Source of the DNA: Mnemiopsis leidyi
Taxonomy: Eukaryota > Ctenophora > Tentaculata > Lobata > Bolinopsidae
Assembly: GCA_000226015.1 (NCBI GenBank)
Contig: JH155305.1
Coordinates: forward strand, 43,798-65,295
Direction: 5' to 3'
Length of the DNA: 21,498 nucleotides
A model generated the notes under the pieces. The model was not told the origin of the DNA and did no database searches. It saw only the letters and a program-made list of their open reading frames with translations. The position numbers and the translations under genes are program-made. Below are positions 10,701 to 18,415 of this stretch, piece after piece (positions within the stretch are counted from its first letter, which is position 1; every line of letters starts with the position of its first letter).

Positions 10701-13297
10701 AACAAATTTGGAATCTGTTTCCCTCGTTACTCACCCTGTTCACAAACTTTCAAGATCTTCCCCATATGGAGGTTTATATATAATTATATATATAAAACAA
10801 AATATCGTGTTTTACATTATCTTAGTTCGACATTTTTGATAATTTATAACTAATCAATCAGTTACATGATTTGAGGAGTCATTATGTATCTTTCACACCC
10901 AAACACTTCTCTTCTGATTTGTGTCTTCAATCTCATGTTAACAGGAAAAGGAGATGTTATGAGAGCTGTCGTTCCTGAAGATAAAGTATCATGGAATATT
11001 TTGCACGAATGGTACGACCCGACTGATTTTACTGACGATGCTGTTGCTGATACCGACACGGATGATGTGTAAGTTTCTTTAAGAGAGACATACATATAAT
11101 GAAAATAAGGGACAATGTACACATAGTATTAGAATAAGGAACTACATCTAAATACATCGTTTTCTTTTCTTGTTGCAATCTTTCTGTCATTTTGGATTGA
11201 CTTTATTCAGATATCTTTAATAATGCCACCCATCGACGTTATATACATAGTCATGCATACTGTGCTCAATCAATTTATGGTTTTCTAATGGTTTTAAGTT
11301 TTTGAAACTCAAAAGGATATCAAAATTAGCAAATACAAATGCATGTATCTTGTGGTTTAACCTGTTTTAATTTGTTCAGAGAGACAATTTTGTTCAATGC
11401 AGTTGACGAAATTGATAGAATAAGTCTTTACAAGCCTTACATCGTAGCAGATGGGGATCCCATGTAAGTCGTTCAACAATATTAAATTTTTTAAAACCAT
11501 ATTTAAAATAAATCTATTCCAGTATTCCGTTCGTTCTGTATAGAAGTATAAACTTTGTAATTTAAGCCTCATAAGATTGGAAAATAAGGTTAATCAAATT
11601 CCTCAGGAATCCTGTTGGAAGGACAGGTTTGAAAGGAAGAGGCTGTTTGCGAAGACGGGGGCCCAATAAGTTCGCTGTAACCATCATCACTCGGTAAAGC
11701 TGTTACTTGATCAGTACTGATCAATGCCATCCATCTGAATGAATCAGTTTTTTCTTTCATATTCGATATCCCCTATCATCGAAATAGTATAAAGAAATTG
11801 ACCTTTCCTAAAATCTAAATTCTAAAAACCTCGGCCAATCATATTTTAACTGCATGAATAATATAATATATAAAGTGCTTAACTTTTAGTTGGTCACGAA
11901 CGGAAAGTGGGAGCGCTGTTCTATTCAAAAGCAAAAGAGCTGTGGAAGTTTTGTTAGTACAAAGCGACACATCCCCACTTCTGACTCTACCTAAGGTATG
12001 ATAGGATGTAAACAAACGAGTTCATAATGATAAAATTGTGTGATAGCAAGGGTAATTTTTCTTATTTGATATTTTTTGTTCTAATTTATAAAATTAAAAT
12101 TCAGATCGCTTGTGATGCGTTCATAGATGTCAACTCGCATAAGAAGGTGATGAAAAAAGTTTGTTTCTACGATCGTGAGGTGACAACTGATAACGAAAAT
12201 GTGAAAACTTTTATTGATGCTGCATTTGATGGGAAATACACAATCATTTACAAGGTATGAGTAATGATCTGCTATTGTTCATTTGGTTCCCTTAAGCATG
12301 TGCCGCCTTGCGAAAAATATTTATGACAAGAGAAGTAATGATTAACTGAATCAGCTTCTAAAGAGCTCAATTGCAATTACCAATTACTACTATCAATTAC
12401 TGCAGGTCACAATTAAATTAGCACAACCAATGGTTCAGATATGTTCGCCAATATCTTTCGTATTGGGCTGGTGGTGTAGTGGTTTCCTTCTCGGCTCCCA
12501 AGCAGGAGGTCGGGGATTCAAATCCCGTATCCGCCAGTCCTAGAGAAGTGCGCTAAGGGCATTTGCCTATGCAACCTTCTTCGGTCGACTCAGCCGAATG
12601 ATCGGGAAACCGTGATTGAGGGTTAAATGAGTAGCTGCCCATTGCAGCGAAGTCTCGGGCGATAAAAGTATGGTACACACTACCTTAACCGTCACTGGCG
12701 TGTATGTATAATTGTACATTCGGCCTCCTGTAATTGGCCGTTACACTTGTGTAACATGTGGCTGTTGGAGTGTCCGAATTAAAATAAGTATGAGATAAAA
12801 AAAAAATTTGTTCTAACCTGAAAAAACTTAGAAATGAACAAAAAATACATTGTACAGTTATAATACTTACAGCACCACAATAAATAGAAAAATGAATGAA
12901 TATATGTTCAGGGCTATTTCGACGATACTGTTAACACGGATAACGCATGGGTGGAGGTCCATGTCGCCAATGTCCACGTAGAAGGAAACTTTTCTCCTTT
13001 ACCTCCTACCGTAAGTAAAGACATTATTTCACAAGTTCAAATGAATTGATTTAAATTAATTGCACGATATCTTTGACAACCTATTTCAGTAATTAAGAGC
13101 AAAAACAAACTAATTTTGATCATGTTCTATTAGTTAACCTCACCACTTATAAACAGACCGGCATACAAACGGAGAAAACAGTTTGGACAAAGCTGGACAA
13201 AAAAGCTAACCTTCGATTGAACGATGCCTGGCTGCTGAAGTTGGCGTGCAATAAGCTTCATTCTTACAACCCTTGGAGCAATGACATTTTAATTTAG
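639..13297 (+). CDS. TRPM2: TRPM2-like cation channel with C-terminal NUDT9-H domain (36 exons)
   Basis: This encodes a melastatin-type TRP channel of the plasma membrane. TRPM2 family members are calcium-permeable channels gated by ADP-ribose and Ca2+. Joining 36 exons by GT-AG sites with matching phases gives about 1,619 residues (human TRPM2 is 1,503). The order is TRPM N-terminal homology region (exons 1-18), S1-S6 (19-26), TRP helix and coiled coil (27-29), NUDT9-like domain (29-36). Diagnostic strings include PNLLISVTGGAKSFN, LVDDG, LLIAIF in S6, GRTGLKGRG and NTDNAW. The ATG at 639 follows an in-frame stop and has G at +4. Exon coordinates are given in the domain entries. Introns over 300 bases (4280-4596, 5589-5894, 6251-6551, 7058-7640, 7758-8151, 10116-10433, 11069-11379, 12255-12911) hold nothing recognised except where listed. 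Three junctions are ambiguous: exon 22, the exon 25 start and the exon 28 start. TRPM2 is the only TRPM type known to carry NUDT9-H. Confidence 0.93.
2382..2498 (+). repeat. Tandem duplication (59 + 58 bp) across the intron 6 acceptor
   Basis: Copy 1 is 2382-2440 and copy 2 is 2441-2498, directly adjacent, differing at a few sites. Both begin AGATAGAAAATTAGTC and end ATTATGTTTCAGAAAAACAG, so each contains a full polypyrimidine tract and AG acceptor plus the first 8 bases of exon 7. The second acceptor (exon from 2491) keeps frame. The first (from 2433) shifts the frame and reaches a stop in exon 7. Confidence 0.85.
4851..5977 (+). other. TRPM2-like exons 15-18: MHR4 and pre-S1 segment
   Basis: Exons: 4851-5047, 5221-5315, 5455-5588, 5895-5977, about residues 599-767. 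Exon 15 begins with NPFDMMTIYSC, the counterpart of the conserved NPFD/DPIRDLL block. Exons 16-17 carry WGDLNVFAIAKITGSRNFIS and a TDIWMGGI motif matching the TRPM pattern of a conserved SH followed by W-G. Exon 18 (WKVLLCIIPPFPIFLTF across the junction) is the hydrophobic pre-S1 helix. It acts as the cytoplasmic linker between the nucleotide-binding part and the channel. Phases 2, 1, 0, 2 match at each junction. Confidence 0.88.
6114..9256 (+). other. TRPM2-like exons 19-26: channel domain S1-S6 and pore
   Basis: Exons: 6114-6250, 6552-6670, 6897-7057, 7641-7757, 8152-8308, 8459-8615, 8697-8887 (or starting at 8766), 9136-9256. FYKSPVIKFILNTITYLIFL starts S1. HLYTLVFVISTFPVEFYL is S2. LLDFIVVLMFLFAFW is S3. 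Exon 23 gives S4 and S5 with FEINSKIGPKLFMIRRM between them, matching the TRPM S4-S5 linker. Exon 24 has the pore with YLNVFGDINIKGFDNN, where the human filter reads FGQIPGYIDG. Exon 26 is S6 (NIMLINLLIAIFSNTY). Two loops differ from human TRPM2. The S3-S4 extracellular loop gains 39 residues from exon 22, and the post-filter loop can gain 23 residues depending on the exon 25 acceptor. Confidence 0.88.
7058..7640 (+). other. Intron 21, long, nothing firmly recognised
   Basis: This 583-base intron precedes the possible cassette exon 22. It contains a locally GC-richer stretch (about 7290-7435) with similar but imperfect opposed segments. These could be a decayed short inverted-repeat element. 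I could not define terminal repeats or a target duplication, so no element is called. Confidence 0.3.
9536..10771 (+). other. TRPM2-like exons 27-29: TRP helix, linker and coiled coil
   Basis: Exons: 9536-9685, 9998-10115 (or 9939-10115), 10434-10771. Exon 27 carries the TRP-helix equivalent (VILQFRKRPWLPNPLSLLY), like the family F-R-x-x-L-I...RP-x-x-P-P pattern. Exon 28 has EKECVGIYLRKKK, resembling the human SWEIYLKEN block. Exon 29 starts with the heptad-like MELQKKLENLKKQVKK coiled coil. A K/S/T/P-rich low-complexity linker of about 70 residues follows, then SRSSPYG, the first strand of the NUDT9-like domain. The junction from exon 27 (phase 1) to the best-looking acceptor at 9939 breaks the frame, while 9998 restores it. 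Confidence 0.75.
10150..10282 (+). repeat. Imperfect tandem repeat in intron 28 (about 30-bp period)
   Basis: The phrase CAGTGTAGTTGTTAAATACT and variants recurs with CAGT beginning at 10177, 10205, 10237 and 10266 (spacings 28, 32, 29). An earlier, weaker unit lies near 10155. The array is wholly intronic and looks like a small decayed minisatellite. Several units end in TTTCAG or TTCAG, which mimic acceptors, but none opens a coding exon. Confidence 0.65.
10945..13297 (+). other. TRPM2-like exons 30-36: NUDT9-H domain with degenerate Nudix box
   Basis: Exons: 10945-11068, 11380-11463, 11607-11693, 11890-11995, 12105-12254, 12912-13010, 13157-13297, ending at TAG 13295-13297. In order: VPEDKVSWNILHEWYDPTDF (NUDT9: VPNEKVGW), NPVGRTGLKGRG, GPNKF...IITRWSR, VEVLLVQ, then GYFDDTVNTDNAWVEV and a C-terminal helix LNDAWLLKLA. 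The N-terminal cap and the last part of the Nudix fold are therefore kept. Where NUDT9 has PGG followed by the REFGEE catalytic box, this protein reads LPKIACDAFID... with no glycine pair and no REx-x-EE. ADP-ribose hydrolysis is therefore unlikely; binding could remain. In TRPM2 this cytoplasmic domain senses or supports ADP-ribose gating. Confidence 0.88.
12465..12806 (+). mobile_element. tRNA-derived SINE in intron 34
   Basis: The first 76 bases (12465-12540) read as a tRNA-like head. GGGCTGGTGG can pair, with wobble, with CCGCCAGTCC. TGGTGTAGTGG is an A box and GGGGATTCAAATCCC is a B box and T arm. The anticodon loop CTCCCAA is as in tRNA-Gly(CCC), but the anticodon stem is mispaired, so this is not a working tRNA gene. 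An unrelated body of about 255 bases follows and ends in a run of ten A at 12797-12806. That order (pol III head, body, A tail) defines a tRNA SINE. It lies in the same orientation as the host gene. I could not find a clear target-site duplication. Confidence 0.78.
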
Positions 13298-13794
13298 TTC
13301 ACAAGTTCAGGCATCCGTTTTGTCGTATGCAACTTAACACTCTTTACGATAAAATCAGTTTTTGCAAATTTTTCTTTAAACAGAACAAATTATATATTTG
13401 TAAACCATCTTTTTCTTATCGGGCATTGGAAGTTAAAACGTTTTTTGTCTTTCTTTACTTGTATCTTGTCGCTGTAGGGAAATTCTTCAAGTAGGCATTA
13501 CCATTGCAGAAAGACCATGTGATTAAGAACTTAAAGGACAGTAGATTGTATAATATTTTTGACAAATAAAACAATTTTTCGCCTAAATGAAGCCTAACTC
13601 AACAGTCTACACCTTCCCCATATGGTGCTTTGTTTGATACAACATCTATTTAAAACAAAATATAAAATCATTTTTATAAAGTATTAAAGTTTTAAAAGAA
13701 GTTTAGTTAACTAATCAAGGATTGTAATTCTATAACTAATAATATGCTGTACTGCTGTAGTTCTTACATATATTGCATTAATGATCAAACACAT
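13298..13794. other. Convergent 3' UTR/intergenic spacer
   Basis: Less than 500 bases separate the stop codons of the channel gene (+) and gene A (-). This AT-rich spacer must hold both 3' UTRs. A canonical polyadenylation signal is visible for the + gene. For the - gene I see only weak variants, for example TATAAA on the minus strand near 13672-13677. No coding sequence is evident. Confidence 0.6.
13565..13570 (+). terminator. Polyadenylation signal of the TRPM2-like gene
   Basis: AATAAA lies about 268 bases past the TAG stop. It is the first canonical hexamer downstream and is followed by T-rich sequence. This would give a 3' UTR of roughly 290 bases. Confidence 0.6.
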
Positions 13795-14880
13795 TTACAG
13801 TCTATTCTTTTTCGACTTCTTTGACTTTTTCTTTTTTTCTTTTTTCTCCTTTTTCTCCTTTTTCTCTTTCTTTTCTTTCCCTTCGCAAGTTGGAATGTTG
13901 ACCCACTCTCCATCAATGCAGGTCAAATCCCCACTGCTACGAAGGTCATACCTGCAGAATAGCAATGTTACAATTTCATAAAGGACTGCAAATGAAGTTT
14001 TGTTGTGCCTTTGCTTTGTTAGGATAATCCTCAATTAATCCAGCAGGCTGTCATGGATTTAGACTGATGAAATGTCTTATATTCTCTTTAAATCCCGTTT
14101 AATTCATGGTAATTATTCATGGTAATTATTGAGACGCTTCGATGATAGTATCAACCCCTCACTTTTTGGCACATTCGACATTGAGAGTTGTTCCAGGGGC
14201 AGCGTATCCAGGTGCAACCTCTCGACCAGACACGGACTTTACGTTCAGTATATCCGACTCCGAGAGCATCTTGCAGTTTACAGCTGGGTAAAATTAGGAT
14301 TGTATTCATAGTGGGCTTGCCCAATACCAAAACTAATCATTTCAATTATCAGTTAACCATGCTCTTCACTAGGCAAGAGCATGATAGTTGAATAAAAATT
14401 GAAGTTCATGATTGAAAACTGTATCCACAACTATCAGCAAAACAAAATCCATCAGAAACGTACAGGGTCGCTTGCAAGCAGGAAGTTCTGTCCAAGTACC
14501 ATCACCAAGACACCTGCTTGTGACTGGTCCAACTCTTTCAAACCTGATTCGATTGCTGAATTACTATTCAATTATTGTTAATTCCCTATATATCGGGGAA
14601 GATTCCATTTTGTTAGTACATCGCAATCATCTGTGTTCGGTTTTTTTCTGTTAACGCCCTTCTTCATATGAAGATGCTCAAATAGTCATCTTATTGTTCA
14701 AGAATCTTCACTCAAAATGATAAAACTATGTATGAGATTAACTCAAAGCTTACCCAGTCATACAGTCTACAACTGCTAAGGTCCCTACATCAATCTCTTT
14801 AGTAACGTTACCTCGAACATCAAACATAATAAGGGCCTCTGCGTTGTCCACTGCCGTCTGGGAGATTCGTGGGCAGCGCT
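13795..14880 (-). other. Gene A exons 11-14: two sushi (CCP) domains and Lys-rich tail
   Basis: Each sushi domain is split over two exons. CCP1 (exons 11-12) has CPRISQ, VVDC, SRCLGDGTW and PAC. CCP2 (exons 13-14) has NCKML, GTTLNVEC, LTCIDGEW and PTC. Four cysteines and the G-x-W before the last Cys are present in both. The chain then ends with about 25 residues of almost pure Lys and Glu (KEKKEKKEKK...), finishing SKKSKKNRL before TAA at 13797-13795. Sushi domains mediate protein contacts in complement factors and many adhesion proteins. The basic tail could bind polyanions, or be a slippage-prone repeat. Confidence 0.87.
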
Positions 14881-17800
14881 CTGCAATGGAAGGAACTGTG
14901 ATGTTGACATGACAGTAATATATTTCTCTCTGTGTGTGCTTTAGTCTTATACCTCATATATATATGAACTTCAATACGATTTAACAGAACAACGACATGA
15001 AAAATGGAGAAAGTATCTGTATAAGAGACAGAAACCGTTTGAAGACTGTAAAGCTTTAGAATCATCCACAAGAAAATCAAACCCTGGCCCAAAAGATCGT
15101 AAAACAAAAAACAAATCCAACTCGCCTTCACGGTATCGGCTACAAACATATCTGAAAGCGTTAGTCTTTGCTTGTGTCGTCCACTGTCCTCTCCTGGCGG
15201 GTTTGTCCGGTAGAACCTTCAACATGGCAGTGTGGAAGAAGTTGAACTTGTAGTCGTTCCAGTTAACGTAGTGTGCTTCTGTACCATCCACCCAATCCTG
15301 TTTACTGAATAGGATTTTTATAATTTTGTTTTACCTATCGCATCCTTTACAATGTCTATGATCTATCATTATGTTTATATTCTATCATTTACCGAATAAG
15401 AATAACATTACTTAAGGGAATAACTCACAACATTCCAATCCAAATAAAATTGAAAGAATCGTCGCCCTTTCTGTCGGTTCCAAACATTTGGGTAAATAAA
15501 TCGTATACCTAAAAGAAATTTCAGTGTCTGTCAAACGTTAGTTAACAGAAACTTAAATTGAGACAATTTACTAACTCTTGATTAAGAAAGGGCACTTGAT
15601 TTTAACATCTTGGACTTAGAAGTACAGACGACTATGGGGGTTTCTCTCTTAAAAGCCACACCAATCTAAGCTTAAAAAAGATATGATATGAAAAAAAGGC
15701 TAAGAAATAATTGACCTCCAAGTTGTGCATGTGAGTGGGAATGATGGCCAGGTCCCAACCACCCCTGTCGGCAGGTGAAGTTTTGTCTAGCCCCTGACAC
15801 GCCAATCTAGCATCGTCAAACTTCTCCTTGCCAACTCCAAGTTTGTACTCTATTTCTGTAGGTAAGTTTTTACAATATTTCATGAAAATACATGAAGAAA
15901 GATGAATGTCAAGATGCAGTGAGGAGGGTAAACTAAAAGCAAAAAGTAACTAATTCTATAGCACTGTGTTCCGGCAAGAACGAATGATGGATAAATTCAT
16001 TACGACAGCGAGATATTGATAAAGCCCTTATTTTTGAGGCGGGGTGTTGATCATACCATGTCGTTTGCCGACTGAGAGCGAGTAGGCGTTGAGATGGAAG
16101 TTGCAGTAGGTGTTTTCTCGGTTGTCCGCGTAGTTAGCATAGCCTTGGTCTGCCCAAAACTCGCTGTAACTGTAATACAATGGTCTTTTCAACCTCTTGC
16201 GTATTCCCTGATCCTACTTTCGGAAAAATCAACTCTATCAGAAAGGTTCTAAGTTATTTACAAATACAAATTCGGATTCCAATATCCTGAAGGAGATTAG
16301 ACCTTCTAGGACTTTTTAGTTAAGACCCATCAACTTCACATGCTGACTCGAAATCAAAAAATGTATTTATTTTTGTAATATTACATAAATAGTTTAAATT
16401 TTTCCTTACAGTCTTACACACATGATTAAAGTTTATAGATTAATGATCACCTAAGCACCAACACGTGGTTCACTGGTTCGGTCAGCTCATTTTAACTAGG
16501 ACCCATTTCTAAGTTATTCTCTTAGTCTCTTACCCCGAACAAAACTTTAAATTCGTAAACTATGATCACCTGTTCCGGACAATGAAGTAAGGGTTGCCGT
16601 TGTTTGCTTGCCACCCCACGAAACACATGGCATGGGGTACAGGGTACATTGCACAGCTCCGGTCAGTGTTTATCGCCGCTGAAAAAGTGTTGTTCTTGTC
16701 AGCTACATAATCAGACATCGTTATCATGGACATATTACTTGCACGCTGAAGGCCTTTACGTAAATAATCATGTCCCTGAAAACATTACTTCCTAAATAAT
16801 TCAGTGATAATCATGTCCGATAATGTAGCCAGCTAGGGTTTTTATTCGAGTTTGCTGTTCGGTTAGTAGGTGAGAATTACAAAGATGGTATAATCAGAAA
16901 TCTCGACATACTTCCATCCCAGCCGAATATTTCGTTGCCAATAAACATTCCAGTTATTACTGGACCTCTCTGAAGAGCTTCTCGTATTGCTTGTGCTGAA
17001 AGTGAGAGAAAAGTTCATGCTGAACATGTCTGTCTAAACACTTTTGTCATGTTGAGTGAAACGGTGCAGGGAGATTATCTCCGGTTCAAGAGAGTTGATG
17101 TAATATAATATAATAATAACATATTGATAACATAGATAATTATAAAATGATGTTTAAAGGTAAGACTTATCAAGATTTTCAAGAAAATAGATAATTATGA
17201 ACGATAATAGGTAAGATTTATCAAGATTTTTAAGAAAAAGGGAGATTAATAACTTACGATTCTTTGACAAAGGAATGTAATCAAACACCCAGATATCGGC
17301 GAGAGCGTTCCTCCTTTTCCGGTCCTTCACACCACTATCTTTGCACATCTGAGCGTTCCCTAATAGACAAAATGTTAACACTCGTGATATTAGTGCACAG
17401 AGAACGCATGCATTGAATCTTAATTCCCATTAAGCATGCAAAAAATCAAAGATGAAAACTTTTCCTTTCAATTGCACTTATAATTTCTGTAACCTCAATA
17501 CGGCCTTAAGGCCAAATTCTTAAGCCTCAATTCCTTAAAATTGGCTCACTTGTACTTTAAAAAAAACTTAAAATTATTTACTCACATTCACCCGTGTATG
17601 GATAATCCTCGTCATACGGGTGGTATTGGTAAGTAAGCAGATATTTTAACCCTGAAAATTGTAATAATGATCGATTTGTACATCAACTAGCTATTATTAT
17701 GTAGCTGGATGGCAGCTATTCATTTTTAAAGGCTCTCAGCTTATTCTATTTGGCAAATGCTTTGATCCCGCTGCAGACTATTATCAATTTGGTCAGTGCC

Positions 17801-18307
17801 CAATTGCATCTCCCAATGTTAATAGGAGATTGTGTCGACGCACCATCCGTTATGATTCCTCCTGCACATCCGTTTACGTCGTTTCCTTCTTCATCCTCCA
17901 TGCAGTCCACATAAAATTGTGTTGAAAGTGGAATCAGTTTGTTGGTTACATTTGCCGTAAACCACTCTATTGCTGCTGCCTGAATTTCATAAATTTTATA
18001 AAATTAAGAAGTTTTTCGATGATTTACTTGAGATTTAGGTGGAGAATTTTTCTTCTTAGAAAGTCAGGAAGACATGGTGCAAACTACAGAAAGCCGTCTT
18101 GTCGTCATATCTCGATGATTTATCTAAAGATGTCGTATTTAATTATCAAAAACGGGAAAGTTCACAAACCTCGGCAAATCCATAGCATCCTCCACAAGAC
18201 AGTTGGTCGCCAGGAGTGGATAAATGAGGACCTCTGAAGTCAGTGTCATGTAGCTCGGCAAGGAGTCCCACAAGGAAGCACGCTAGGACCGTTAGAAACC
18301 ACAACAT
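13795..18307 (-). CDS. Secreted papain-family cysteine protease fused to C-type-lectin-like and two sushi domains (gene A)
   Basis: Fourteen exons in perfect phase give 543 residues. Exons, 5' to 3' on the minus strand: 18307-18170, 17979-17844, 17651-17586, 17359-17258, 16995-16912, 16678-16570, 16169-16057, 15855-15716, 15508-15429, 15304-15126, 14880-14754, 14543-14464, 14283-14163, 13951-13795. The product should be secreted (signal peptide about 1-17, MLWFLTVLACFLVGLLA). It has a C1 peptidase at about 23-248, a lectin-like domain at 250-381, sushi domains at 385-449 and 453-518, and a Lys/Glu tail to 543. Q35, C41, H191 and N211 match the papain active-site set. No inhibitory propeptide lies between signal and enzyme. 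Intron 10 is GC-AG, supported by phase and by paralogue B. The role is inferred: a targeted extracellular protease in immunity, digestion or matrix turnover. I know no named family with this architecture. No intron exceeds 300 bases except the featureless one at 16170-16569. Confidence 0.9.
15124..15125 (-). other. Non-canonical GC splice donor of gene A intron 10
   Basis: Exon 10 ends ...CGTGAAG and the intron begins GCGAGT on the minus strand. No GT donor nearby keeps frame. Joining to the acceptor before 14880 gives GAG and continues into the sushi domain. The paralogue array near 21219 has CAG followed by GTACGT at the same place, which fixes the junction. Confidence 0.75.
15126..15855 (-). 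other. Gene A exons 8-10: C-type-lectin-like domain
   Basis: Exons 8-10 (residues 250-382) read FDDARLACQGLD ... GGWDLAIIPTHMHN, then FIWIGMFKQDWVDGTEAHYVNW, then GQWTTQAKTNAFRYVCSRY. These match the C-type lectin pattern EARLxC..., LA-x-I, WIG, W-DG...Y-NW and the final YVC. Outer disulfide cysteines C269 and C377 are present. The inner pair is missing, EPN/QPD is absent, and the late WND is WTT, so Ca2+-dependent sugar binding of the canonical kind is doubtful. Protein or other ligand binding is possible. Confidence 0.85.
16057..18307 (-). other. Gene A exons 1-7: signal peptide and C1 (papain-like) peptidase domain
   Basis: After the signal peptide the mature-enzyme pattern starts at once: DFRGP (as DWR in papains), then QLSCGGCYGFA with oxyanion Gln35 and nucleophile Cys41. 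LIPLSTQFYVDC and GCAGG (residues 61-72, 83-87) match the family LVPLSEQ...VDC...GCNGG. DEDYPYTGE, AIREALQRGPV, PHAMCFVGW (His191) and FIVRNSYSEFWADQGY (Asn211) complete the domain. The usual propeptide of 60-100 residues with ERFNIN or GNFD motifs is absent. Tyr42 replaces the usual Trp after the catalytic Cys, and GW replaces GY near the His. Activity is likely but unproven. Confidence 0.88.
17158..17238 (-). repeat. Short direct duplication in gene A intron 4
   Basis: On the plus strand, AGGTAAGACTTATCAAG at 17158 and AGGTAAGATTTATCAAG at 17209 begin two near-identical segments of about 30 bases, 51 bases apart. The segments are intronic with no evident function. Confidence 0.55.
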
Positions 18308-18390
18308 GGCCTTTTAATATTTCACTCTTCTTTAGTTTCAAAATTTTACTTTACAACTTCGACAACCATAAAGGCGTTTAAAAACCGGTA

Positions 18391-18415
18391 ATTATAAGGA
18401 AAAGTGATTGATTGG
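18391..18415 (-). promoter_or_regulatory. Possible gene A promoter elements (CCAAT and TATA-like)
   Basis: Reading the minus strand upstream of the ATG, CCAAT lies at 18415-18411 and a weak TATA-like CTTATAATTA follows about 15-20 bases later, some 85-95 bases before the start codon. Spacing between the two is tighter than usual, so this is a weak call. Confidence 0.25.

Noticed and set aside
12465-12540. Functional tRNA-Gly gene
   Set aside because: The anticodon stem is mispaired and the unit runs straight into a SINE body with a poly-A tail, so it is a SINE head and not a working tRNA gene.
13781-13981. Plus-strand Phe/Ser-rich open frame
   Set aside because: Antisense shadow of the Lys-rich tail of gene A.
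14820-15149. Minus-strand 109-codon open frame overlapping the lectin exon
   Set aside because: It is an out-of-frame shadow of gene A exons 10-11 and their intron, with no domain pattern.
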